Shown here piece by piece: positions 8,857-17,136 of a stretch of 64,000 nucleotides of DNA. Source of the stretch: Methylocystis sp. IM3 (GTDB lineage: Bacteria > Pseudomonadota > Alphaproteobacteria > Rhizobiales > Beijerinckiaceae). The DNA lies in the NCBI RefSeq assembly GCF_038070105.1, contig NZ_JBBPBZ010000002.1:2430001-2494000 (forward strand), in the 5' to 3' direction. The position numbers were made by a program, and so were the translations under genes. Every line of letters starts with the position of its first letter. Position 1 is the first letter of the stretch. The notes beneath the pieces are model-generated. The model worked only from the letters and a program-made list of their open reading frames with translations, made no database searches and was not told the origin of the DNA.

Positions 8857-9461
8857 GCCGGCGCGAGAACTGGCCGCCGGCCCTTAAATCGTTCCGCCAT
8901 TCGCCCGCCGGCCGCCGCGCCGCCTTCGCCGGCGTCAATCTGCTGGCGCTGCTGTTGTTTTATCTCGTAATCATCGAACCCGCGCGGCGCATGGTCGCGA
9001 CGGGCGCCGAGGCCATCGCGGAGCGGCGGCAGACGCTCGCGCGCTACGCCTCCGTCGTCGCGCATGAGCAGCAGATCAACGCTTACGCGCAGCAGATATC
9101 GGACATCAACGCGCGCGGCGAGCTGTTCGACGGCGACAGCGACGGCGTCATCGACGCCAATCTGCAGGCGCGTCTGAAGACGCTCGCCGAGGCCTCACAG
9201 GTCACGGTACGATCAATTCAGACGCTCCCTCCGAAACCCTTTCAGGGCGTGACGCTCGTCGGCGCGCGCCTCGATATTCAGGGATCATACGAAAATATTC
9301 ATGCGCTCGCGCGCGCCCTGGAAGGTGAGCCGCCCCTCCTCATCATCACAGCGGCGTCTGTGCGCGGCCAGGCGATGCTGTGGGGCGCGCCACAGCAGGC
9401 GGACGAACTCGAGGCGCAATTCGACGTCTTCGGCGGCGCCCCGAAAAAGGGCCGCCCATGA
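8853..9461 (+). CDS. gspM: Type II secretion protein GspM
   Basis: A bitopic inner-membrane partner of GspL, 202 residues. One membrane helix (VNLLALLLFYLVIIEPA) follows a short basic cytoplasmic tail, then a coiled coil and a PilO/GspM-type ferredoxin-like domain (VTLVGARLDIQGSYENIHAL, LARALEGEPPLLIITAASV). Family assignment rests on this architecture, the GspMb-like domain and its position, coupled by ATGA overlaps to gspL upstream and to the GspC/N-like gene downstream. Confidence 0.82.
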   Translation: MSRRENWPPALKSFRHSPAGRRAAFAGVNLLALLLFYLVIIEPARRMVATGAEAIAERRQTLARYASVVAHEQQINAYAQQISDINARGELFDGDSDGVIDANLQARLKTLAEASQVTVRSIQTLPPKPFQGVTLVGARLDIQGSYENIHALARALEGEPPLLIITAASVRGQAMLWGAPQQADELEAQFDVFGGAPKKGRP

Positions 9462-10075
9462 TTACGGAAGAGGCGAAAATCCGCGTTTCGGAGTTGCTGC
9501 ACAATGCGCGGTCCCGGCTTTCGGGCCTCAAGCACATGCAGCTTTCTCCGCTCTCCGGGATCGTGCTCGCCGCGCTTGCAACGATGACCTCAGCCACCGC
9601 GCTCTTCGCCCTTTACGCGATGCTTGGTCCCATGGGCTCCGACAGCGAGGCGAGCGCGCCCGACTGGATGCCGCCGACGCTCGCCGCGGTCGAACTCGAC
9701 CCACCCAAGCCCGCGTCGGCGGATGTGGAGTCGCTGTCGCGGCCGATCTTCTCCAAGAACCGCAAACCCACGGCGAAGAGCGCCACGGCCCCCACAGACA
9801 TGACGGCCGTCTCCGACGCGCCGAGCGGGCTGAGCGTCACCGCCATCATCCGGCACAAGACGACCGCCCAGGCGTTCCTGATCTCGACGGATACGCCCGC
9901 GGGCGCCTGGCGCCAGGTCGGAGACCTCGTCGATTCCTGGACCGTGACCTCGATCAACCCGAAAGAAGTCGTCTTGCAGAGCGGGGGCCAGTTCAGCAAA
10001 TTGAAGTTGTACGCCGAGCCGCCCCCTGCGGAGCCGATGGACCCGCTCGCGGCGGGAAATGCGCCTGCGAAATAA
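9458..10075 (+). CDS. GspC/GspN-like type II secretion protein
   Basis: A 205-residue bitopic protein: a cytoplasmic N-terminus of about 30 residues, one membrane helix (IVLAALATMTSATALFALYA), a Pro-rich linker, then a small periplasmic domain (LSRPIFSKNRKP, then GLSVTAIIRHKTTAQAFLIS up to GGQFSKLKLY) resembling the HR domain of GspC or the short GspN of alphaproteobacterial systems. In the classical system GspC joins the GspLM platform to the secretin. The ATG at 9458 overlaps the gspM stop. No PDZ or coiled-coil domain follows, so it is a short form. The C versus N assignment is unresolved, so no symbol is given. Confidence 0.68.
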   Translation: MITEEAKIRVSELLHNARSRLSGLKHMQLSPLSGIVLAALATMTSATALFALYAMLGPMGSDSEASAPDWMPPTLAAVELDPPKPASADVESLSRPIFSKNRKPTAKSATAPTDMTAVSDAPSGLSVTAIIRHKTTAQAFLISTDTPAGAWRQVGDLVDSWTVTSINPKEVVLQSGGQFSKLKLYAEPPPAEPMDPLAAGNAPAK

Positions 10076-10082
10076 CGAGCGC

Positions 10083-11477
10083 CTAGCGGGACGCATCCTC
10101 CCGTTTGGCGCTCGAACGCGACGCGGGACCTTGATGCATGAGACTGTCGTTGACGGGCCCCTCCACGATCAAGGCGCCTTCGAGACCGCGCTCCGCGCGC
10201 GACATCGCATGATCGACGAGAGCGTATCGCCCCCCGTGTCTCGCCTTGAACTCCAATATGGCGGCGCCTCCCGGCGGCACGGAAACCGTTTGCGCGTCCT
10301 TTCGGGGCAGGTCGGAAAATGACGTTCTCACACGCTCGAAGATTTCCCCGACAATGTGAAAGGACGACGGGAAATTCGGACCGCCCACGCCAAAAAAGAT
10401 GCGGACGGTTTCTCCCAGCCGCGCGCGCAGCGCATATTCCTTCGCCAGTGCGCCGACAGCGCCGTTGAAGACGAAATATTCCGGCCGCTCGGAAACGAGC
10501 TTCTCGTAACTCATTTCCTGTTCGCCGGCCGCGCCGAATGGTTTCGTCGTGTAAAGCTCGCCCTGCATCACGTAGAACTCGCGGTCGACCTCGGGGAGGC
10601 CTCCCTCCGGCTCGACGAGCAAGAGGCCATACATGCCATTTGCAATGTGGTTCGCTATGCTCGGCGTCGCGCAATGATAGACGAAGAGGCCCGGCGTCGT
10701 CGCCTTGAAGCTGACGACGGTTTCCTCTCCGGGATTGGTCTGCGTGAATTGCGCGCCGCCGCCCGGTCCAATGGCGCCGTGCATGTCGATGGAATGCGCC
10801 AGCACGCTCGACTGATCGTTGTGCAAGTGGACTTCCACCATGTCGCCAAGGCGCGCCCTCAGGAAAGGACCGGGGATTTTCCCCCCGAAAGTCCAGAACT
10901 GATAGCTCGTATTGTCGTCGAGGCGTCCTTTCAGTTCGATCGTCTTGAGATCGAAACGGACGGTCTTCGGCCCGCGATGGACCGGCGGCGGCACATCGGA
11001 AGGATCGCGGGTTATGTCGGCGCCGATTGGAGGCGGCGAGATCCTCTTGCCCGGCTCCACCCTGACCTTTCCGAGCATTCCCGACTCGCGATGTCCGGGA
11101 ATTGCGCAAAAATAGGCGAAAGACCCCGTCTTGTCGGCAAGGAACGAAACCGTCGCGCTCGCGCCCTTTCCGACCACCCGGTTGGACCGCACGCCATAGA
11201 AGTCGATGACGATGTCGTGCTCGGCGCCCTCCCCGTTGATCAGATTGATCTGAGCCATCTCGCCTTCGCGCAAGACGAGATCGGGGTTGACCTTGCCATC
11301 GATATCGCCGCCGACGCCGAGAAACACCATGCGCCCGTCGGCGATCCCTGAACGGAGCGTAAAGACCATCAGGCCCTGATGGGCGGTGACAGCGCCGACG
11401 CTGGTCGGCGCCAGATGCGCCGCCAGCAACAGCGCAGCCAGAAAAACGACGAAACGCGACGTTCCTTCCGGCCGCAT
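10083..11477 (-). CDS. nirK: Copper nitrite reductase NirK with extra N-terminal cupredoxin domain
   Basis: Periplasmic reductase of nitrite to nitric oxide. In the 464-residue form a signal peptide is followed by a cupredoxin domain with a complete type-1 copper set (His87, then CAIPGHRESGM giving Cys124, His129, Met134). Next come the two NirK domains: HSIDMH supplies type-1 His228, catalytic Asp231 and type-2 His233; FVYHCATPSIANH and NGM supply His268, Cys269, His277 and Met282; FPSSFH gives catalytic His374 and LVDH gives type-2 His423. All catalytic residues are present. Hyphomicrobium denitrificans NirK has the same three-domain layout. The ATG at 11477 has GAGAGG five nt upstream; the frame is open to a TTG at 11516. 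It is convergent with the GspC/N-like gene. Confidence 0.88.
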   Translation of the reverse strand: MRPEGTSRFVVFLAALLLAAHLAPTSVGAVTAHQGLMVFTLRSGIADGRMVFLGVGGDIDGKVNPDLVLREGEMAQINLINGEGAEHDIVIDFYGVRSNRVVGKGASATVSFLADKTGSFAYFCAIPGHRESGMLGKVRVEPGKRISPPPIGADITRDPSDVPPPVHRGPKTVRFDLKTIELKGRLDDNTSYQFWTFGGKIPGPFLRARLGDMVEVHLHNDQSSVLAHSIDMHGAIGPGGGAQFTQTNPGEETVVSFKATTPGLFVYHCATPSIANHIANGMYGLLLVEPEGGLPEVDREFYVMQGELYTTKPFGAAGEQEMSYEKLVSERPEYFVFNGAVGALAKEYALRARLGETVRIFFGVGGPNFPSSFHIVGEIFERVRTSFSDLPRKDAQTVSVPPGGAAILEFKARHGGRYALVDHAMSRAERGLEGALIVEGPVNDSLMHQGPASRSSAKREDASR

Positions 11478-11619
11478 GCCGGCCTCTCGTTGTCGGCGCA
11501 TGAGCGACATGCGCAAGAAAAATTAACTGAGCGCCAGAGTTTCGTAAGAGACGAGACGGGCGACGCGCACGATCAGTCGCCACATAAAGCTCGCCTCGCT
11601 GACGAAAAGCCCGGCTGGA

Positions 11620-11823
11620 TCAGAAACCGAACAGGCTGAAAAGGCTTTTCGATTTACGCTCCAGCTTCCGGATTTCGTCCTGCATCTGCCGCGTCTCGGC
11701 CCGCATCTCGAGGAAGCGGTCGTCGGGAATGCTGAAATCCATGGCCGCAAATCCGAGCTGGCGCCGCGCGTCTTCAAAGCGCACTTTCGCGTGTTGCAAG
11801 AGAGAATTCTGCTTCCCAGCCAT
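11620..11823 (-). CDS. Small coiled-coil hypothetical protein
   Basis: A 67-residue protein (MAGKQNSLLQHAKVRFEDAR ... SLFSLFGF). I do not recognise a family. The ATG at 11823 has a GGAAG Shine-Dalgarno, the central part is charged and heptad-like (RFLEMRAETRQMQDEIRKLE), and the end is a hydrophobic FSLFGF. It lies between the S10 peptidase and nirK, all on the minus strand, with about 100 nt on each side, so it could be its own transcription unit. No membrane segment or signal peptide is seen. Confidence 0.55.
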   Translation of the reverse strand: MAGKQNSLLQHAKVRFEDARRQLGFAAMDFSIPDDRFLEMRAETRQMQDEIRKLERKSKSLFSLFGF

Positions 11824-11922
11824 ACTTCCAGCTCCGGTTCCGAGGCCACCGCGTGAGCGGCGTCCCTGAACTTACCCAATGATCTCGATGCACTGCAACA
11901 ACGGACTTCGCGCGGCTGCGCC

Positions 11923-13437
11923 TCAATGGCTCTCCAGCCAGCCTCTAGCCGCGTCGCGCAGGGCCTTGCGCGAGTCGTCGTAGAGATAAGGCATATGGCC
12001 GCCTCTCAGCACGAGGAGCCGAACGCGCGAGGCGTCGCCGTAATCCGGCAACTGATCGAGCATGAGCTTGGTGGCGAAGTAAGGCGTCGTCAGATCGTAA
12101 AGCCCGTGCACGACAAAGGTCTTCAGCCGGGGATCGAGGGCCAGCGCCTCGCGCAGGCCGGACATGACCTCTGCATTGGCGCGCCCCTCCTCTCCGTAAC
12201 GCCACTGATGGGAAATTTCGCCGCTCAGAACGGAATAGCGCGCCTCGCCGATCGGCCAGCCGAGCTTTTCGATGATCAGACGCGTCATGGCCGCGCCGAG
12301 AGGCGCGCGCCAGGATTGCAGTAAAGGATCGGCCCAATCGCCGTCCGGCGAGAAGGGATCGGGGTCCCAGCCTGAGATTTCCCCGTCATAAACGCTGAGC
12401 ACGCGCCCGGCGTCGCGTGCGCGTTCGCGCGCGAAGGTTCGCGCATCGATGCGGGCGCCAAGACGCGAGACAAGCGCCCGGTCGAGACCGGTAAACTGCG
12501 CCACGGCGGCGCTCATGCGCGCGAGCGCCTGAGCGTCCTTGGCGCCTTTCAGCAGATCGATCGCATATTCGCCGGCCGCATAGGCCTCGGCGTCGGCGAC
12601 GTCGGCGCGGCCTTTCGCATTGCGCGCGACCGCCGCCAAAGACGGCAGCAGCGCCGCCCGCAACAGCGGATTGCCTCCCGAAAGCAGCCAGCTGAAATCG
12701 AGCGCCGGCGAAATGAGAAAGAGGCCCTCGACGCCGATGTTTTCGTGCTCCCGCAAGGCGCCCGCGAGTTTCACGCAGCGAAAGCCGCCATAGCTTTCGC
12801 CGACCAGGAACTTCGGCGAGGCGAGGCGGTCGTGGGCGGTGAGCCACTTCCGGACGACGACGGCGAGCGCGTCGGCGTCGCCCTGCGCCGAATAGAAGCG
12901 CTTCTTCACCTCCTCGCTGTCTGAAAGTATCCTGCTGAAGCCCGTGCCCGGCGGATCGACGAAGACGAGATCGGCGAAGGGTATCCAGCTGTCCGCATTA
13001 TCCAGGAGCGTCGGCGGCGCAGAGGGAGACACAGCGTCGGGCGAGAACCGCAGCCGCCAGGGCGACAAGGCGCCGAGCGCGAGCCATGCCGACGCTGCGC
13101 CGGGGCCGCCGTTGAAGACGAACATGATGGGCCGCGTCTGCGGATCGGAGCCCGAGCGTTCATAGGAAACATAAGCAATGTCGGCCTGCGGCGCGTCACT
13201 TTGCGCGTCGCGCAATCGCACGGCGCCGGCCCGCGCGGTGAAGGCGATCTTTTCGCCCTGTATCATCACGACGTGGTTGGTGGTCGTCTCCGCCGGAAGC
13301 GCGCGCGCATGGGCTTGCTCTTCGGCGCCTTTCTTGTTCGGGGGCGCCTCTTCGGCGGCGCCTGAAGGAAAAATCGCGAGAAACGACAGGACGCCCGCGG
13401 CAATGGCCGTTTTCAAAGAGATCATGGACTCATCCAT
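11923..13437 (-). CDS. S10 family serine carboxypeptidase-like protein, exported
   Basis: A secreted or periplasmic alpha/beta-hydrolase of the carboxypeptidase C (cathepsin A-like, S10) group, 504 residues, with a signal peptide (LKTAIAAGVLSFLAIFPSGA). The nucleophile elbow GESYGG with active-site Ser, the oxyanion motif NGGPGAAS, VDPPGTGFS, the acid HGLYDLTTPY and the terminal RGGHMPY with active-site His are all visible. Substrates of these bacterial proteins are little known; removal of C-terminal residues from peptides is the family reaction. Start 13437 (MDES) or 13425 (MISLK) both give a full signal peptide; neither has a clear Shine-Dalgarno, and the frame is open further upstream without coding character. 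Confidence 0.85.
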   Translation of the reverse strand: MDESMISLKTAIAAGVLSFLAIFPSGAAEEAPPNKKGAEEQAHARALPAETTTNHVVMIQGEKIAFTARAGAVRLRDAQSDAPQADIAYVSYERSGSDPQTRPIMFVFNGGPGAASAWLALGALSPWRLRFSPDAVSPSAPPTLLDNADSWIPFADLVFVDPPGTGFSRILSDSEEVKKRFYSAQGDADALAVVVRKWLTAHDRLASPKFLVGESYGGFRCVKLAGALREHENIGVEGLFLISPALDFSWLLSGGNPLLRAALLPSLAAVARNAKGRADVADAEAYAAGEYAIDLLKGAKDAQALARMSAAVAQFTGLDRALVSRLGARIDARTFARERARDAGRVLSVYDGEISGWDPDPFSPDGDWADPLLQSWRAPLGAAMTRLIIEKLGWPIGEARYSVLSGEISHQWRYGEEGRANAEVMSGLREALALDPRLKTFVVHGLYDLTTPYFATKLMLDQLPDYGDASRVRLLVLRGGHMPYLYDDSRKALRDAARGWLESH

Positions 13438-13769
13438 AAATTGAGGCGAGCCGGCCTGGCTGCGCGCTTGATATAGGGCGCCGGAGCCGGGTGGCTTCTG
13501 TCGAGAAACCAAGCGCACAGTCGAATGCAAACATGTTAACGGCCCGCCCCTCTTTTGGAGGGAGCGGGCCGTTTGCGGTCGTCGCCGGATCGCGAATGAA
13601 CGCTTTCCTCGGACCGCACAAACAGAACTTGCGTGGAAGCCCGGCGTTCCTGCCCGCATGACATTTTTTTGAAATCGGCGCGCGGCGGGGCGCGTGATCC
13701 ATGCCGTTCCCAATTCTGGACGATCCGCGCCCCCGCCCCATGTTCACTCCAAGCCGGAGGAACAGCGAA
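13438..13769. other. Divergent intergenic region
   Basis: 332 nt between the S10 peptidase (minus) and the DUF1614 gene (plus). Apart from a strong hairpin at 13538-13573, described separately, I see no gene: short open frames on either strand lack Shine-Dalgarno sites and protein-like composition. The plus-strand end carries GGAGG about nine nt before the ATG at 13770. Confidence 0.5.
13538..13573. terminator. Strong GC hairpin, terminator-like, in a divergent leader
   Basis: Arms aacggcccgcccctc and gagggagcgggccgtt pair over 15 bp with a single bulged A and a 5-nt loop. The plus-strand 3' flank is only ttgcgg, so the U-tract is poor. It sits between divergent genes, where there is no upstream gene to terminate; it could end an unrecognised small RNA or act in the leader of one neighbour. 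Confidence 0.4.
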
Positions 13770-14507
13770 ATGCATTTCGGGGAAACCCAATATCTGCCCG
13801 TCGCGCCTCCCTTCTTCATGCTGCTCGTCGGCATCGTCGTCGTTCTCGCGGTTCTGATCCAGTTGCGCATTCTGCAATATGTCTATGTGCAGCTCGGCGT
13901 CAGTCCCGGCGCGGCGGTTTATCTGCTGCTGGCGTCGCTTCTCGGCAGCTATGTGAACATTCCGCTCGCCGTGCTCGGCAGCGAGACCTTCGTCGAGCAT
14001 GACCAGATCATCTATTATTTCGGCGTTCCTTATGTCGCGCCGAGTTTCTCGCCCGCGCCGGAAGTGCTCCTCGCCGTCAACGTCGGCGGCGCGGTCATAC
14101 CGACGGTTCTATCCATCTATCTGCTGTCGAAAAACCACCTCTGGGGCCGCGGCCTGATCGCCGCCGCCTGCGTCACGGCCGTTTGCTACGCCTATGCGCA
14201 GCCGGTGCGCGGGATCGGCATCGCTCTGCCGATCTTCGTCGGGCCGCTGGCGGCGACCCTCGTCGCCCTGCTCGTCTCCTGGCGCCACGCGGCGCCCCTC
14301 GCTTATGCGGGCGGCAGCCTCGGCGTGCTGATCGGCGCGGACCTTCTGAATCTCGACAAGCTCACGCGCCTCGGCGCGCCGGTTCTCTCGATCGGCGGCG
14401 CGGGAACCTTCGACGGCATCTTCATGACGGGCGTCTTGTCCGTCCTGCTCGCCAGCCTGATCGGAGCCCTGATGCGCCGGGGCCAGGAAAGCCTCAGCGC
14501 AGGCTGA
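13770..14507 (+). CDS. DUF1614 family integral membrane protein
   Basis: A 245-residue multi-pass membrane protein with about seven or eight hydrophobic helices. The conserved family end is clear: GADLLNLDKL followed by LSIGGAGTFDGIFMTGVLSV. The family is widespread in bacteria and archaea and has no assigned reaction; GxGTFDGIF is its best-conserved motif. The ATG at 13770 is chosen because GGAGG lies nine nt upstream; the frame stays open to 13701, but that extension is Pro/Arg-rich and not membrane-like. The next gene on the same strand starts 74 nt downstream. Confidence 0.8.
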   Translation: MHFGETQYLPVAPPFFMLLVGIVVVLAVLIQLRILQYVYVQLGVSPGAAVYLLLASLLGSYVNIPLAVLGSETFVEHDQIIYYFGVPYVAPSFSPAPEVLLAVNVGGAVIPTVLSIYLLSKNHLWGRGLIAAACVTAVCYAYAQPVRGIGIALPIFVGPLAATLVALLVSWRHAAPLAYAGGSLGVLIGADLLNLDKLTRLGAPVLSIGGAGTFDGIFMTGVLSVLLASLIGALMRRGQESLSAG

Positions 14508-14581
14508 GCCGCCACGGCGGCGCTTGCGCGCTCTTGCGCCCGGTGGCAGGAAGGCGCAAGCCCCATCGAGCTTTTTTCGCC

Positions 14582-14818
14582 ATGCGCCTTCGGATCACGC
14601 TCCTCGCCCTCCTCGCTGTGGCGCTCGTTCCCCCTACGGCCTCGGCGGCGCGCGATCGCGCGTCGGTCGGGACGAAACCTGAGAACGCCAGGAAAAGCGG
14701 CCGCTCCTTTCTGGAGAAGCCCATCGAGCCCGCGCCAGAGCGTGAGGAAAAGCCGCGCGCAGGCTGGGGCGGCTTCTACGGCGGCCTGAACGGCGGCAGT
14801 TCGTCCGGCGACCGCTGA
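14582..14818 (+). CDS. Small exported hypothetical protein
   Basis: 78 residues: a convincing signal peptide (MRLRITLLALLAVALVPP, cleavage near ASA-ARD), then a charged linker rich in Pro, Glu and Lys, and a Gly-rich tail (GWGGFYGGLNGGSSSGDR). No family recognised. The Shine-Dalgarno is weak. It lies downstream of the DUF1614 gene on the same strand and ends 2 nt before the convergent DUF1217 gene. The signal peptide is the main reason to accept it as a gene. Confidence 0.5.
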   Translation: MRLRITLLALLAVALVPPTASAARDRASVGTKPENARKSGRSFLEKPIEPAPEREEKPRAGWGGFYGGLNGGSSSGDR

Positions 14819-14820
14819 AG

Positions 14821-15621
14821 CTAGAAGCCGCGCGCGGCGTTCTGACGGCGCAAAAGCAGCGACACGTCCACGCCGACCGGCTGATCGGAGCCCAGGAACG
14901 ACGCGCCGTACAAAATGGCGTTGGCGTTCGTGGAGACGCCCGAGCCCGCGCCGGGATTGGCGAGATCATACATCGCGGCGAAGCGCGCGATGAACGCGTC
15001 CAGCTTCTTGGCGTCCTTGAAATCGTCGATCTTGACTTTCGCGCCAAGCAGCCACGCTTGCGTGTCGATGGGCTGGCGCGAGGAGGCGGCGGGAAGGCCG
15101 GGCGCCGTCTGCACGACCTCGAGCAGCTTCTTGTCGGCAAGCACGCTATAGATGCTTGTCAGCTGAGGCGCATGGTCGCGGAAATAGAGCGCGAGCTCCA
15201 CGCCGGGATTCTGCCGGCCCTGTTCGGCCTGCATCGCCTGCTCGATATAGCGCCCCGTCACGGTCTTGATGAAATCGCCGGAGCCGACATCGGCCTTGGC
15301 GCCGGCGTAATCGAAGGCCTCCGCAAAAGCGAGAATATTCGGGTTGTTGAGCGTGCGCGCGAGGTCCTTCTTGCTGTCGACGCCCTGCTCCAGCACCTTG
15401 CGCATCATGCCGATGGCGTCCGTCCTGTCGCCGAGCCCGAAGGCTTTCATCGCATAGTTGAATAGCCGCCGGTTCTTGAGCAGCGCCTCGATGGAGGTCG
15501 CCTTGCCAATGTTCGCCTTGAAATATTTGGTCTCCAGCGCAACCGTCGGCGTCTTCGCGGCGATGGCGCGCCATCGGTCGAGATTCTTGCTGACCGAAAG
15601 ATAAGCGCCGGCGGTGGTCAT
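14821..15621 (-). CDS. DUF1217 domain protein (flagellum-associated family)
   Basis: A 266-residue soluble protein starting MTTAGAYLSVSKNLDRWRAI, with the repeated helical pattern of DUF1217 (ALLKNRRLFNYAMKAFGLGD, LNNPNILAFAEAF). In rhizobia and related bacteria such genes usually sit inside flagellar clusters, although the function is not established. Here no flagellar gene is nearby. An AAGGGA Shine-Dalgarno seven nt upstream supports the ATG at 15621 over the upstream in-frame start at 15666. No signal peptide is seen. Confidence 0.75.
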   Translation of the reverse strand: MTTAGAYLSVSKNLDRWRAIAAKTPTVALETKYFKANIGKATSIEALLKNRRLFNYAMKAFGLGDRTDAIGMMRKVLEQGVDSKKDLARTLNNPNILAFAEAFDYAGAKADVGSGDFIKTVTGRYIEQAMQAEQGRQNPGVELALYFRDHAPQLTSIYSVLADKKLLEVVQTAPGLPAASSRQPIDTQAWLLGAKVKIDDFKDAKKLDAFIARFAAMYDLANPGAGSGVSTNANAILYGASFLGSDQPVGVDVSLLLRRQNAARGF

Positions 15622-15735
15622 CGGAACATCCCTTCGCGACGGGCGCAGGATGCGCTCGGACGTCACCCGAGCATGGCGCGCAAAACTTGCCGCGCGCTTG
15701 CCGATCAGACGCGTCCGCGCGTCGACATTAAAAAG

Positions 15736-16551
15736 CTATTTCTTGCAGACCGTCGCGGGCTGCACGGCAAGCTCCTTCATCTCGCCTTTCAGGACGAAAT
15801 CTCCATAATCGAGCGACAGGGCGCGGGAAATCCCGTTCTCATAAGCATCGAAGGAGAGGACGTAGATCGGCTGGCCGTCGCGCTTGCCGGTCTCGAAATA
15901 AGAGACCGCGACGCGCCAGCGTTTCATGCCCGCGAGCGGCGCGGCGGCTTTTTCCGGCGCCTGCGCCTCGATGAGCTTGCCGATGACGGTGAGCGTGTCG
16001 AAGGTCTTGTCGCCGCGGCCGGTGCCGTCGTAAACGCGCGCCTCCAGCAATTGCTCGCCGGCGCGGGCGGCGTCGATGATGTGGACCAGATGTTCGCTCG
16101 GGAAGAAGGCCGGGCCGTCGAGCGACAGATGTTCGCGCTTCGGCTTGACGAGATCGACGGAAATCTTCTCGCCCTTCTCCTTGCGGGCCTTGCCGTCGGT
16201 CGCCTCGCTGAGCCGGTTGTCGACCTTGGTCTCCACCCTGAAACGAAGATCGCTCGCGTCCACCGCCTCGAAGGTCGCGGACATCATGTCCGAAAGCTTG
16301 GTCGCTCCCTCGGCTGGCTGCAACTCGGTCAATTGCCGGAAGTTCTGGACATAGCCATCGCAGGAGGCGGTGAATTCGAAGACGATGCGGCCGCGCGCCT
16401 GCGCCGGCGCCTTTGAGCCCGTCGCCTTGTCGAGCGTCAACTCATAAACCGCCCGATGGCTCGCGAGTGGCAGCGCGCCTTCGGCCGAGGCGGCGGCGGT
16501 CGTCAGTCCGGCGGCGAAAATGGCGGCGAGAAGCGCGTGCGAGCGATTCAT
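15736..16551 (-). CDS. eipB: EipB family periplasmic protein (DUF1849)
   Basis: Conserved alphaproteobacterial periplasmic protein; in Brucella EipB is needed for envelope integrity and folds into a beta-spiral. 271 residues with a signal peptide (AAIFAAGLTTAAASA). The two family cysteines that form the disulfide clamp are present as Cys64 (TASCDGY) and Cys269 (ATVCKK). The body reads LASHRAVYELTLDKATGSK and FFPSEHLVHIIDAARAGE, both typical. It is transcribed alone, divergent from the RidA gene. I am confident of the family; the role in this organism is inferred from Brucella. Confidence 0.88.
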   Translation of the reverse strand: MNRSHALLAAIFAAGLTTAAASAEGALPLASHRAVYELTLDKATGSKAPAQARGRIVFEFTASCDGYVQNFRQLTELQPAEGATKLSDMMSATFEAVDASDLRFRVETKVDNRLSEATDGKARKEKGEKISVDLVKPKREHLSLDGPAFFPSEHLVHIIDAARAGEQLLEARVYDGTGRGDKTFDTLTVIGKLIEAQAPEKAAAPLAGMKRWRVAVSYFETGKRDGQPIYVLSFDAYENGISRALSLDYGDFVLKGEMKELAVQPATVCKK

Positions 16552-16656
16552 GAGAAGATTTCACCATGGTGCAGCAGCGTCGCCATTGCGTCGCAAGTCG
16601 GCTGAAATTAGGGTCAGGCTGGCGCCGGAGCAAACCTTTTCTCGGGGAAAATAGTC

Positions 16657-17136
16657 ATGACCAGTTCCGCCAACGAGACCCCTGACGCGCGCCTCGCCGC
16701 CCTCGGGCTGACCCTGCCGGCTGCCGCCGCGCCAGTGGCGAATTACGTTCCCTACGCGCGCGCGGGCGGGCTGCTGTTCGTCTCTGGCCAGTTGCCGATG
16801 GGCGCGAATGGGATCGATCCCGCCCACAAGGGCAAGCTCGGCGGCGCGGTGTCGCTTGAGGATGGCCAGGCAGCGGCGCGGCAGGCGGCGCTCAATGTGC
16901 TCGCGCAGGCCCGCGTCGCCGTCGGCGATCTCGCGTCGCTCAGGGCGGTGCGGATCGGCGGCTATGTCAACGCCCTGCCCGACTTCGGCCAGGTGCCGCA
17001 AGTGGTGAACGGCGCCTCCGATCTCTTCGCCGCCGTGCTGGGCGAGAATGGAAAACATGCGCGCTTCGCCGTGGGCGTCGCGCAATTGCCGCTCGACGCC
17101 GCCGTCGAGGTGGAAGCCGTCTTCGAGATTCTGTGA
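16657..17136 (+). CDS. RidA/YjgF-like protein
   Basis: A 159-residue protein of the RidA (YjgF/YER057c/UK114) superfamily, the longer 150-160 residue subgroup with LAALGLTLPAAAAPVANYVP at the start and LFVSGQLPM, RIGGYVNALPDF and HARFAVGVAQLPLDAAVEVE later. RidA proper hydrolyses reactive enamine/imine intermediates of PLP enzymes; this subgroup often lacks proof of that activity, although an Arg in the C-terminal ARFAVGV segment is in the expected place. It overlaps the downstream GDPD gene by 4 nt (ATGA), so both are one operon. Confidence 0.85.
   Translation: MTSSANETPDARLAALGLTLPAAAAPVANYVPYARAGGLLFVSGQLPMGANGIDPAHKGKLGGAVSLEDGQAAARQAALNVLAQARVAVGDLASLRAVRIGGYVNALPDFGQVPQVVNGASDLFAAVLGENGKHARFAVGVAQLPLDAAVEVEAVFEIL

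Noticed and set aside
11478..11619. An FNR/NnrR box upstream of nirK
   Set aside because: No TTGAT-N4-ATCAA-like sequence is present between the nirK start and the next gene.
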